Source: a bacterium (lineage in GTDB: Bacteria > Spirochaetota > UBA4802 > UBA5550). Taken from it: 6,803 bases of DNA. The position numbers and the translations under genes are program-made. Location of the stretch: NCBI GenBank assembly GCA_024224995.1, contig JAAENB010000092.1, positions 1 through 6,803 of the forward strand, given 5' to 3'. This document shows positions 1-5,618 of this stretch, piece after piece (the stretch's first letter is position 1; each line of letters opens with the position of its first letter). The notes below the pieces were generated by a model. That model saw only the letters and a program-made list of their open reading frames with translations, was not told the origin of the DNA and made no database searches.

Positions 1-5
1 ATGGA

Positions 6-314
6 TCAGGGCGCTACGATCTCATATGAAAAATAATCGAGGATGTTCAGCATGGACAGCAGTTTCTCAACAGCAGCGGATATAAAAATAAAAAGCCTGT
101 TCCCGCTTTTGTTGATGATCGATTTGGCATTAATTAAAAATCCAACAAAAGAGGCGTGAATGTCACAGGTCTCACTCAGATCGAACAACACGGTATTATT
201 AATTTCCCTGTTTTCCAGTATCCTGTTATAGTCTGTCACATGCATAAGGGTAACCTGATCCGGAAACTTCCAGCTGCCCTCATTGTCTGTTTTAATCTTT
301 GTTTCGGTCTTCAT
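6..314 (-). CDS. STAS-domain protein (anti-sigma-factor-antagonist-like), 102 aa
   Basis: The length and strand order fit a single STAS domain: a beta strand (VLFDLS, residues 42-47), the signature turn at about 51-58, a helix (FLINAKSIINKSG), a strand (NRLFIFIS) and a C-terminal helix (AAVEKLLSMLNILDYF). STAS proteins of the SpoIIAA type bind anti-sigma kinases in the cytoplasm and are switched by serine phosphorylation. Aligned by eye to SpoIIAA, its M-D-S-S-G reads I-H-A-S-F here (residues 52-56), so the phosphorylated Ser58 position is Ala54 and the preceding Asp is His53. The start is ATG at 314, because AAAAGGAG lies 8 nt upstream; an in-frame TTG at 344 lacks such a site. No kinase or phosphatase partner is visible, and the gene ends 5 bp from the window edge, so an operon partner may lie outside. 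The fold assignment is fairly secure; the partner is unknown. Confidence 0.75.
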   Translation of the reverse strand: MKTETKIKTDNEGSWKFPDQVTLMHVTDYNRILENREINNTVLFDLSETCDIHASFVGFLINAKSIINKSGNRLFIFISAAVEKLLSMLNILDYFSYEIVAP

Positions 315-322
315 GGCAAAAA

Positions 323-330
323 CTCCTTTT
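323..330 (-). promoter_or_regulatory. Ribosome binding site deciding the STAS gene start
   Basis: On the minus strand AAAAGGAG lies 8 nt before the ATG at 314. This supports a 102-residue product rather than the longer TTG reading that begins at 344. Confidence 0.8.
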
Positions 331-525
331 ACTTCCTGACTCAAGAGAGCTTAGAGATATAAATGTCTATTATGTTTCATTTTTTTTCAAAAAATAGTAT
401 TAATTCAACCCAAAAAACTTATTTTTAGAGTCAAACATCATGCTGAAACACCTCAGAAGCGCTAAAAGCAGAATTAATCCGTATCTTAACAGTAACTCTC
501 TGAAAAAAAAAATACCGTGTTATTA
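331..525. other. Divergent intergenic stretch without a recognisable gene
   Basis: AT-rich DNA between the STAS gene and the rightward promoter. It must contain the STAS promoter, but no -35/-10 pair with good spacing could be chosen on the minus strand. An A10 tract at 503-512 sits about 50 bp upstream of the predicted rightward transcription start, where an UP element would lie. No ORF with a plausible ribosome binding site was seen. Confidence 0.5.
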
Positions 526-554
526 TTGACATCACTTTGAATTAATGCTAATAT
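526..554 (+). promoter_or_regulatory. Sigma70-type promoter, rightward
   Basis: A perfect -35 TTGACA (526-531) is followed by a 17-bp spacer and TAATAT (549-554), with TG one base before the -10 (extended -10, TGC at 546-548). An A10 tract at 503-512 could act as an UP element. Predicted transcription start is at about 560-562, the first bases of the 12-bp tandem repeats. The transcript would give the gene at 757 a leader of about 195 nt. Prediction is by sequence alone. Confidence 0.7.
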
Positions 555-555
555 T

Positions 556-615
556 TATTATGTCAAATATTATGTCAAATATTATGTCAAATATTATGTC
601 AAATATTATGTCATA
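556..615 (+). repeat. Five tandem copies of a 12-bp repeat
   Basis: The unit TATTATGTCAAA occurs four times perfectly (556-567, 568-579, 580-591, 592-603) and once with one mismatch (604-615, TATTATGTCATA). It directly follows the rightward -10 element and spans the predicted +1. The TGTCA core recurs every 12 bp, reminiscent of the direct repeats bound by OmpR/PhoB-type regulators, although PhoB half-sites are spaced 11 bp. It could be an operator array or a variable-number tandem repeat that tunes expression. Confidence 0.9.
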
Positions 616-622
616 TGTATAG
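560..622 (+). other. Possible leader-peptide ORF (MSNI)4-MSYV within the repeats
   Basis: Because the 12-bp unit is four codons long, the array reads ATG-TCA-AAT-ATT repeatedly, then ATG-TCA-TAT-GTA and a TAG stop: 20 residues with five in-frame ATG codons. The first ATG coincides with the predicted +1 of the upstream promoter, so translation would have to be leaderless. No Shine-Dalgarno sequence is present. It may simply be a by-product of the repeat, and no function is claimed. Confidence 0.2.
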
Positions 623-660
623 CAGCAGGGGGGGATCTGCCTTAAAAGTCTATGCCTGAT

Positions 661-717
661 ATAACACAGGTTATACGCTTCTTGAGCAGGTAGTGTTATG
701 CTATTCCCGCATAGCGT
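661..717 (+). other. Leader stem-loops upstream of the gene at 757
   Basis: Two overlapping inverted repeats lie in the predicted 5' leader. ATAACAC (661-667) can pair with GTGTTAT (693-699). A tighter hairpin pairs 698-704 with 711-717 (GCTAT/ATAGC core, seven pairs including one G-U) around a 6-nt loop. They share bases 698-699, so they compete at the junction. No T-run follows, so they are not intrinsic terminators. A regulatory role is speculative. A G7 run is at 628-634. Confidence 0.35.
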
Positions 718-756
718 TTAAACAAAGTCTAATAAATAAAAAAAACGGACAGCGGC

Positions 757-1473
757 ATGAAACCACATAAAACCAATGAACAAAGTTTCTTGAGTGATAA
801 AACAATTGAAATAGACAACGCTCTTGAGTCAATGGACGGCCTCAAAGATGAGGCCCTTGCCAGCATTAAGCTTCTTTATATTGTAAAAAGCAGGGGACTG
901 CAAAAAGAATATAACCGTCTTTCGAACAAACTCGGTCCCCATCATCCCAGGGTTGAAAAAATAAAAACCATGATTGAATACAATGAGGGGCTTTTTAGAG
1001 ACCTTGATTTTGAAATTGAAAAAGCCAAGATCGAGGTGCCAAAATTCGGCGAAAAAAGCTGGATGATCCACGGCCAGATCCTCGACAAAGACAAAAAAGG
1101 CATCGGCAGTTTAACGGTTGAATTATATAATGATAAAGGGAGCCGCATAGAACGGCTCGGCTTTTGCGCTACCGATGAACGGGGATATTTTCATATCATC
1201 AATGATGAAAAAAATCTGGTTCATGAACATATATCAAAAAGCGATAAACTTTTCATTTCCGTATTTGATACGAATCACAAAATAGTACACAAAGACACCT
1301 CTCCGCTTTACACTCATGTAGGTGAGGCCGACTATAGAGAAATAAAACTTTCCGGTCCCCGGAGTTATTACCGGTCCTCCCAAACAGGGGATCCCGATTC
1401 GTATCCCCGGCCTTCAAAGGGACGGGTAAGAGTTCAGCAGTCTGCCGGAGGATGCCGCAGGTCTAAGGGTTAG
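757..1473 (+). CDS. Hypothetical protein: helical N-terminus plus transthyretin/CarboxypepD_reg-like beta domain, 238 aa
   Basis: The product has no signal peptide or membrane segment and is probably cytoplasmic. Residues 17-95 look helical and charged (LQKEYNRLSNKL, VEKIKTMIEYNEGLFRDLDFEIEK), possibly a coiled coil or helical hairpin. Residues 102-147 read like a carboxypeptidase-regulatory/transthyretin-like strand set: W-M-I-H-G-Q-I-L-D-K-D-K-K-G-I-G, then VTVELY-type strands (here LTVELYNDKG) and a TDERGYFHI turn; strands continue to about 198. Residues 201-238 are polar, Arg/Ser/Pro/Gly-rich and probably disordered. No enzymatic motif was seen. ATG 757 is the first start after an in-frame stop at 733, but only a weak GGA precedes it; ATG at 832 is an alternative that would shorten the helical part. 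The gene is driven by the promoter at 526-554 and its end overlaps the convergent kinase gene by 11 bp. Function is not recognised. Confidence 0.7.
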   Translation: MKPHKTNEQSFLSDKTIEIDNALESMDGLKDEALASIKLLYIVKSRGLQKEYNRLSNKLGPHHPRVEKIKTMIEYNEGLFRDLDFEIEKAKIEVPKFGEKSWMIHGQILDKDKKGIGSLTVELYNDKGSRIERLGFCATDERGYFHIINDEKNLVHEHISKSDKLFISVFDTNHKIVHKDTSPLYTHVGEADYREIKLSGPRSYYRSSQTGDPDSYPRPSKGRVRVQQSAGGCRRSKG

Positions 1474-1481
1474 CTGCGTCC
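1450..1481. other. Hairpin covering both stop codons of the convergent genes
   Basis: Pairs can be drawn between 1450-1452 and 1479-1481 (GGA/TCC), 1456-1460 and 1474-1478 (CGCAG/CTGCG), and 1463-1466 and 1470-1473 (CTAA/TTAG) around a GGG loop, with a 3-nt and a 2-nt bulge. The stop codons of the plus-strand gene (1471-1473) and the minus-strand gene (1463-1465) form the tip. No T-tract follows on either strand, so it is not a standard intrinsic terminator; it might stabilise 3' ends or aid termination in both directions. Confidence 0.4.
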
Positions 1482-4435
1482 TTATCCATACTAAAACTTA
1501 CCACAACCCGCACGCCGCCCTCATCACGATTCCGGGCCTCGAGTCGTGCGTCAGTATAATAATGCTTTAACCGCTTCAAAATATTCCCAAGCGACCGTGA
1601 GTATATATCTTTATTAGAGAGCCCAATCCCATTATCAACCACCTCTATCGTAAGCTTCTCACCAACCCGCTCTGCATACACCGCGATGAATCCTTTCCCT
1701 TTCAAATTCCGCAAACCATGCTTCATGGAATTCTCCACCAGCGGCTGAATGCTCAAGGGCGGGATTGCCACATCCTCAAAGTTCCCTTTCTTCTCCATCT
1801 CCACGCTCATGCGATACCCAAATCGAAGTAACTCCATATCGAGATAATTTTTCACAAACAGCCACTCATCTTCAAAAGAAATTATCGACAAGAACGACTT
1901 ATCCATCAAAAAACGGTAATTATCCGATAATTTTTGCAAGGCTTCTGCCGCTTTTTCCGGTTTGGCATGAATATAGGCATAAATAGTATTCAGGGCATTG
2001 AACAAAAAGTGCGGATTCATCCGCTCTTGAAGCAGCTTATACTTTGCCTCTTTGTGCTCCATGACGGTCTGTTTCAAGGTTACCAGGGTTCCGACTCTCA
2101 CGATGAGTTCTTCTTTATTAAGAGGTTTGGTCAGGTAATCATTTGCCCCGGCGTTAAATCCTGCAACCAGGTCCGATATCCCGTCCCGTGCCGTAAGCAT
2201 AATCACCGGCAATTCATATATCGAAAAGAGCTCCCGTATAACCCGGCACACCTGGTATCCCGATATTTTCGGCATCATAATATCCAGCAGGATAAGGTCA
2301 AAACTCTCTTCCCGGACCAGGTCCAGAGCCTCTTCACCGCTTGAGGCGATCCGGAGAGAATAATCATTATTAGAAAGATAGTTCTCTACCACCTGGAGGT
2401 TTACCAGGTCATCATCAACAGCAAGAATTTTCCCCTTACTCTCCACTTTACCGTCGGGTCCATCCGCTCTCGCCACAGCAGGAGCAGCTTCACTTTCTCC
2501 ATTCTCCCTGATCCTTGAGATAAGGGTTTTGCCGGGTGACACTATCTCTTCCGGGAGAGACGTTCCCGCAAGAGGGAGAGTAAAAAAGAACTTCGATCCT
2601 TTCCCCGGTTCCGATTCAACCCACAGTTTTCCTCCATGCAGTTCCACCAGCTGCCTGCTTATGGTTAGCCCGATACCTGATCCTCCATAAGCCCGGGATA
2701 TTGTCCCATCGGCTTGTTGAAAATAGCGAAAAATTATTTCCTGTTTTTCCAGGGGAATCCCCATCCCCGTATCGCGAACAACGATGGTAAGGTTCGATTG
2801 GGATTCTTCAACAGGCAGGGCAGATATTTCCACTGTTCCCGATTCGGTAAACTTTATTGCGTTCTCCACAAGATTAAAAAGAACCTGTTCAAGCCTGTTT
2901 TCATCGGCCATTACCGGGAGAGTCCCGGGTAGTATTGCGTTAACAAGTTCGGGTCCCTTCTCTCCCTTCAGCGGCTTTAATAGTTCGATTATTACGTCTG
3001 TTAATGACCGTATATCAATAGAACGCTTCCTGAGCTGAATATCATCATTTCTGAGCTTTGAAAAATCAAGTATATCATTTACCAGGCCGGCAAGTCTTTT
3101 ACTGCTTGCGATTATAAGAGAAAGGCTTTTTTTATCCTCAGGAGAAAGATCTTCATTCTTCTCTGAGACAATTGAATCGGCCAGGCCAATAATCCCGTTC
3201 AAAGGGGTGCGCAGTTCATGAGAAGTATTGGCAAGAAACTCATCTTTCAGTTTATCGGCACTATGAAGATTCTCTATTGCCAATGCCTGGGCCTTCTCAT
3301 TATCCTTTTTGATTATATTAATCCGGTCCGCAAGAGCAAGAGAGAATAAAAATACCATAAATAAAATAGAGTTATCTATTACCTTGAAATCGGACAGATC
3401 GCTTACGGAGAATGGAGTCCAGTCAAAATAGCTGATTGGGTAGATTACTCCTGTTAAAAAAATTGCCGAACTGGCGATAATATAATATTTAGCCGGAGAA
3501 TATCCTTTCAGCCAGGTTTTGATCCCCATTATAAACATGACGATACACCCAAGGAGATAAATAGGATTGATCAGAGACTCGGGATCTTCGATCTTTATAA
3601 TATTTAAAACTATCGCCGCTATTCCCACCAGGATACCAATACCATACAGTACCTTTCTTAAAAGGGGAGTGTATACATTCGCATTTAAAACCTTGTTGCT
3701 AAAAAAAACAAAACCAATCATTGCTATTGATCTACCGGTAGAAAAAAATCGATACTGATTATAATAATCCAAATGAGGAAAAAGAATTCGATACAGTACG
3801 ACCAGGATAAATCCCAGGCAGGTAATAAATACAATATAATAAATATAACTGGTATCTCTAAATGTTAAATAAAGAAAAAAATTATAAAAAGACATGATCA
3901 CGATTATTCCGATGAGAATACCATAGTATATATACGCGACTCTATTTCCGGCCGAAAAGGTTTTCAGGGAGGTGATTACAAAATCGAGACCATACCCGTA
4001 TGAGGTACACTTAAAATAGTATGTTTTACTTTCTTCTGAGTTAATTGAAATATAAAATGATTTATCAATATCATCAAAAGAAGGCACCCTGCTGAATCCA
4101 CCGGGGCCTGTTGTATATAATTCAACCCGTCTTCCCGTAACCAGGATAGTGTCGGCAAGTACCCATGCGATTCCTTCGGGGGAATGATTCGCAACAGTAA
4201 TTTCACCCCAGAAAAATACAAAACCATTCTTCGTAATTATTTCAGAGGCTTTTTCCGGGTCTATGTATTTTCCATGGTATTCCGGGGAAGCTGCTTCGCG
4301 AATAGACAAAACATTGTTTTGATCGGGCAATATTCTTATTTTTTCGATTATACAATTTTTATTATTTTCAGCGTTAATCCCCCCCCCGCAGAGCAGGATA
4401 AAAAAAATGATAGTCAATAATGCAGAACGTTTCAT
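1463..4435 (-). CDS. 7TMR-DISM hybrid sensor histidine kinase with receiver and a second LytS-type kinase module, 990 aa
   Basis: Inner-membrane sensor. Numbered from ATG 4435, residues 1-22 are a signal peptide (MKRS, hydrophobic core, INA/EN cleavage). About 25-160 is a periplasmic 7TMR-DISMED2-like domain. Seven membrane segments follow at about 168-189, 196-216, 232-251, 260-279, 290-306, 316-336 and 354-372. HisKA has phospho-acceptor His406 in NTSHELRTP. The first HATPase has N525 (N box), D555-TGMGI (G1) and GGSGIGL at 584-590 (G2). The receiver (about 668-788) has acidic residues 674-676, phospho-acceptor Asp718, Thr748 and Lys770. A second module of the LytS/YehU His_kinase family follows: His809 in MNPHFLFNALNTI, N902 in LVENSMKHGL and D934 in DNGIGL. 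All catalytic residues look intact in both kinases. No separate response regulator is in the window. The start was chosen for the signal peptide; the longer TTG reading (4471) begins inside the -35 element. A G9 tract lies in codons 17-19. Signal sensed is unknown. Confidence 0.93.
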   Translation of the reverse strand: MKRSALLTIIFFILLCGGGINAENNKNCIIEKIRILPDQNNVLSIREAASPEYHGKYIDPEKASEIITKNGFVFFWGEITVANHSPEGIAWVLADTILVTGRRVELYTTGPGGFSRVPSFDDIDKSFYISINSEESKTYYFKCTSYGYGLDFVITSLKTFSAGNRVAYIYYGILIGIIVIMSFYNFFLYLTFRDTSYIYYIVFITCLGFILVVLYRILFPHLDYYNQYRFFSTGRSIAMIGFVFFSNKVLNANVYTPLLRKVLYGIGILVGIAAIVLNIIKIEDPESLINPIYLLGCIVMFIMGIKTWLKGYSPAKYYIIASSAIFLTGVIYPISYFDWTPFSVSDLSDFKVIDNSILFMVFLFSLALADRINIIKKDNEKAQALAIENLHSADKLKDEFLANTSHELRTPLNGIIGLADSIVSEKNEDLSPEDKKSLSLIIASSKRLAGLVNDILDFSKLRNDDIQLRKRSIDIRSLTDVIIELLKPLKGEKGPELVNAILPGTLPVMADENRLEQVLFNLVENAIKFTESGTVEISALPVEESQSNLTIVVRDTGMGIPLEKQEIIFRYFQQADGTISRAYGGSGIGLTISRQLVELHGGKLWVESEPGKGSKFFFTLPLAGTSLPEEIVSPGKTLISRIRENGESEAAPAVARADGPDGKVESKGKILAVDDDLVNLQVVENYLSNNDYSLRIASSGEEALDLVREESFDLILLDIMMPKISGYQVCRVIRELFSIYELPVIMLTARDGISDLVAGFNAGANDYLTKPLNKEELIVRVGTLVTLKQTVMEHKEAKYKLLQERMNPHFLFNALNTIYAYIHAKPEKAAEALQKLSDNYRFLMDKSFLSIISFEDEWLFVKNYLDMELLRFGYRMSVEMEKKGNFEDVAIPPLSIQPLVENSMKHGLRNLKGKGFIAVYAERVGEKLTIEVVDNGIGLSNKDIYSRSLGNILKRLKHYYTDARLEARNRDEGGVRVVVSFSMDKDAANP
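4379..4387 (-). repeat. G9 homopolymer in the kinase signal-peptide codons
   Basis: Nine consecutive G on the coding (minus) strand form codons 17-19 (Gly-Gly-Gly) of the kinase, between the hydrophobic core and the predicted signal peptidase site. Tracts of this length are known phase-variation sites in other bacteria, by slipped-strand mispairing. A one-base change would shift the frame and remove all downstream domains. Confidence 0.9.
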
Positions 4436-4443
4436 ATATAAAA

Positions 4444-4471
4444 AGTATAATAGATCAATGACCGTTGTCAA
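4444..4471 (-). promoter_or_regulatory. Promoter of the hybrid kinase, apparently leaderless
   Basis: On the minus strand TTGACA (4471-4466), a 16-bp spacer and TATACT (4449-4444) give near-consensus elements. The expected start of transcription, 4436-4438, is 1-3 nt before ATG 4435, and no Shine-Dalgarno sequence precedes that ATG. Either the mRNA is leaderless or another promoter further upstream is used. Confidence 0.65.
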
Positions 4472-4556
4472 TTCTTTTGTTTTATATTGAAAAAGAGCTA
4501 AATAGTGCTTTTTTCACAAATTACCGTCCATTCAGTCTAAAAAAACCATTTTTTTA

Positions 4557-4584
4557 TTGACAGAAATCATGCTTCGTATACATT
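4557..4584 (+). promoter_or_regulatory. Promoter of the SCP2-like/aminotransferase unit
   Basis: TTGACA (4557-4562), a 16-bp spacer and TACATT (4579-4584) form a plausible sigma70 promoter whose -10 abuts the first palindromic operator. A second -10-like hexamer, TATTAT (4603-4608), lies exactly between the two operators but lacks a good -35 at the right distance. A repressor bound to either palindrome would block both readings. Confidence 0.6.
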
Positions 4585-4602
4585 TGAGTGAATACTCACT
4601 CG
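4585..4602. promoter_or_regulatory. TetR-type palindromic operator O1
   Basis: TGAGTGAATACTCACTCG has GAGTGA/TCACTC arms (4586-4591 and 4596-4601) around ATAC. Palindromes of the GAGTGA...TCACTC type are typical of TetR/AcrR-family repressors. It overlaps the expected start region of the rightward promoter. Its regulator is not encoded in the window. Confidence 0.75.
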
Positions 4603-4621
4603 TATTATGCCCTTAGAAAAA

Positions 4622-4639
4622 TGAGTGAGTATTCACTCA
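4622..4639. promoter_or_regulatory. TetR-type palindromic operator O2
   Basis: TGAGTGAGTATTCACTCA is the inverted copy of O1: its reverse complement matches O1 at 17 of 18 positions. The centres of O1 and O2 are 37 bp apart, and O2 ends 35 bp before the SCP2-like start codon. Two dimers of the same repressor are implied. Confidence 0.75.
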
Positions 4640-4662
4640 GAACTTATTTATAAGCATTTTAG

Positions 4663-4669
4663 AAGGAGG
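4663..4669 (+). promoter_or_regulatory. Strong ribosome binding site of the SCP2-like gene
   Basis: AAGGAGG lies 5 nt before ATG 4675, a near-perfect Shine-Dalgarno match that fixes the start and predicts high translation once the gene is derepressed. Confidence 0.85.
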
Positions 4670-4674
4670 AACAT

Positions 4675-5433
4675 ATGAGTTACGATCTTATTAAAGCAAA
4701 TCTTAATTTACATGCAGTTCTCAAGAGTATGGAAGACCTGGTTAAATTCGATCCCGAGACCGCTGCACTGGTTAAAGATTGGAATATCTCCATACAATTC
4801 ATTGTAAAAGGCGGCCCCAAAGTCTGCGTTGAATTTAAAAACGGCGAATGCAGGGTCATTAAAGGGAAGTACAAAAGCCCTAAAGTTAAACTGTTCTTCA
4901 CCTCCCCTGCTCATCTCAATAAAATGATGGACGGCAACGGCAGCCCTATTCCGCTTAAAGGTATTACCAAACTCGGATTTCTTACGAAAGAATTCCCCAA
5001 AGTTACGGATAAACTGGAATACTTTCTCAAGCCTACGGACGAACTTCTTAAAGATAAACACTATATGGAAATGAACACCCGGATGACCCTGACCGTGGCA
5101 ACCAACGCCCTTTCCGCTATTGCCCAATATGACAAAATCGGCAAGATGAATGCCGCCCACCTTATGGACGGTGTTGTTAAAATGGAGATCCTGGAAGGCG
5201 GCCCCGTATCTCACCTGGTATGCACTCCCGGTACGGTTGAAGCCCGGAGAGGCGACTATGCCGCTCCTCTTGCCTGTCTTACCTTTAAAAATATCGAGAA
5301 GGCCAACGAATTTTTCACCGGTAAGGTCGACGCGTTCCTGGCAATCGCATCGGGCGATGTTTCCCTGAGAGGTCAGGTCCGTTTTACCGAAGCTGTTTCC
5401 ATTCTTCTTGGAAGAGTTGAGGCGTATATATAA
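4675..5433 (+). CDS. SCP2-like sterol/lipid-binding protein with two tandem modules, 252 aa
   Basis: A soluble protein without signal peptide. Two related modules can be seen. Module 1 (about 38-118) has SIQFIVKGGPKVCVEFKNGECRV, GKYKSPKVKLFFTSPAHLNKMM, a PIPLKG strand and a C-terminal helix. Module 2 (about 167-252) has MEILEGGPVSHLVCTPGTVEAR, GDYAAPLACLTFKNIEKANEFF, GDVSLRGQ and FTEAVSILLGRVEAYI. In both, a G-x-Y-x-(S/A)-P turn precedes a strand and helix, then a polar 'xxxLxG' strand and the terminal helix, as in SCP2 domains, which bind sterols, fatty acids or acyl-CoA in a hydrophobic tunnel. A single bacterial SCP2 domain is about 100-110 residues, so the length fits two. It is the first gene downstream of the TetR-type operators and precedes the aminotransferase by 185 bp. 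Ligand is unknown; the family call is by pattern, not search. Confidence 0.75.
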   Translation: MSYDLIKANLNLHAVLKSMEDLVKFDPETAALVKDWNISIQFIVKGGPKVCVEFKNGECRVIKGKYKSPKVKLFFTSPAHLNKMMDGNGSPIPLKGITKLGFLTKEFPKVTDKLEYFLKPTDELLKDKHYMEMNTRMTLTVATNALSAIAQYDKIGKMNAAHLMDGVVKMEILEGGPVSHLVCTPGTVEARRGDYAAPLACLTFKNIEKANEFFTGKVDAFLAIASGDVSLRGQVRFTEAVSILLGRVEAYI

Positions 5434-5489
5434 AACAGGTGCAAGGGACAAGGAGAATGGGACAGGTCCGGGAAAAAGAAAAAAGAAAA

Positions 5490-5519
5490 GAAGACAGGGT
5501 GATATCCGGTCTTCCCTGT
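5490..5519 (+). other. Alternative stem-loops after the SCP2-like gene
   Basis: GAAGAC (5490-5495) can pair with GTCTTC (5509-5514), or ACAGGG (5494-5499) with CCCTGT (5514-5519). The two forms exclude each other. The following GGGTAA is not a T-run, so a strong intrinsic terminator is unlikely; an RNA-processing or stability element between two operon genes is possible. Confidence 0.3.
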
Positions 5520-5525
5520 TGGGTA

Positions 5526-5604
5526 ATTTTATTTATTATTAATATTTTTTGTATATTTTATCTATTTTTTAATATTTTTTAAATCTTTTTATTAAATCTT
5601 TTTA
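5526..5604 (+). repeat. AT-rich leader with short direct repeats before the aminotransferase gene
   Basis: About 80 bp with almost no G or C. The 12-mer TTAATATTTTTT occurs at 5539-5550 and 5569-5580, exactly 30 bp apart, and the 13-mer TTAAATCTTTTTA is perfectly tandem at 5579-5591 and 5592-5604, ending at the ribosome binding site. A weak internal promoter (TTGTAT 5549-5554, TAATAT 5570-5575, 15-bp spacer) can be read but is doubtful. In RNA this is an unstructured U-rich leader that could favour ribosome loading through protein S1. Confidence 0.6.
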
Positions 5605-5610
5605 AAGGAG
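5604..5610 (+). promoter_or_regulatory. Ribosome binding site of the aminotransferase gene
   Basis: AAAGGAG lies 8 nt before ATG 5619 and fixes the start; its first A is the last base of the 13-bp tandem repeat. Confidence 0.85.
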
Positions 5611-5618
5611 AAATTATT

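Noticed and set aside
156..362. Plus-strand ORF opposite the STAS gene
   Set aside because: No ribosome site and no domain; the minus-strand STAS reading has both.
556..615. CRISPR-like array
   Set aside because: The 12-bp units are directly adjacent with no spacers and are far too short for CRISPR repeats; no cas gene is present.
698..730. Intrinsic terminator in the leader
   Set aside because: The 698-717 hairpin is weak and is followed by mixed sequence, not a T-run.
1934..2344. Plus-strand ORF of 136 codons inside the kinase gene
   Set aside because: It lies opposite the receiver and second kinase domain, whose motifs are all intact, and it has no supporting motif of its own.
4385..4399. 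Lipoprotein signal (FILLC) in the kinase
   Set aside because: The residue before Cys16 is Leu, not Gly/Ala/Ser as a lipobox requires; cleavage after INA is more likely, followed by seven membrane segments.
4436..4471. Twelve extra N-terminal residues on the kinase from a TTG start
   Set aside because: The TTG is the first part of the -35 element TTGACA, and the extension would bury the signal peptide start MKRS.
4708..5451. Long minus-strand ORF (247 codons) opposite the SCP2-like gene
   Set aside because: It is antisense to a gene with a strong ribosome site and recognisable modules, its translation shows no domain, and its length follows from the codon pattern of the plus-strand gene.
5490..5560. 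Intrinsic terminator after the SCP2-like gene
   Set aside because: The stems are only six pairs with loops of 13-14 nt, and GGGTAA separates them from the T-rich stretch, so operon read-through is more likely.
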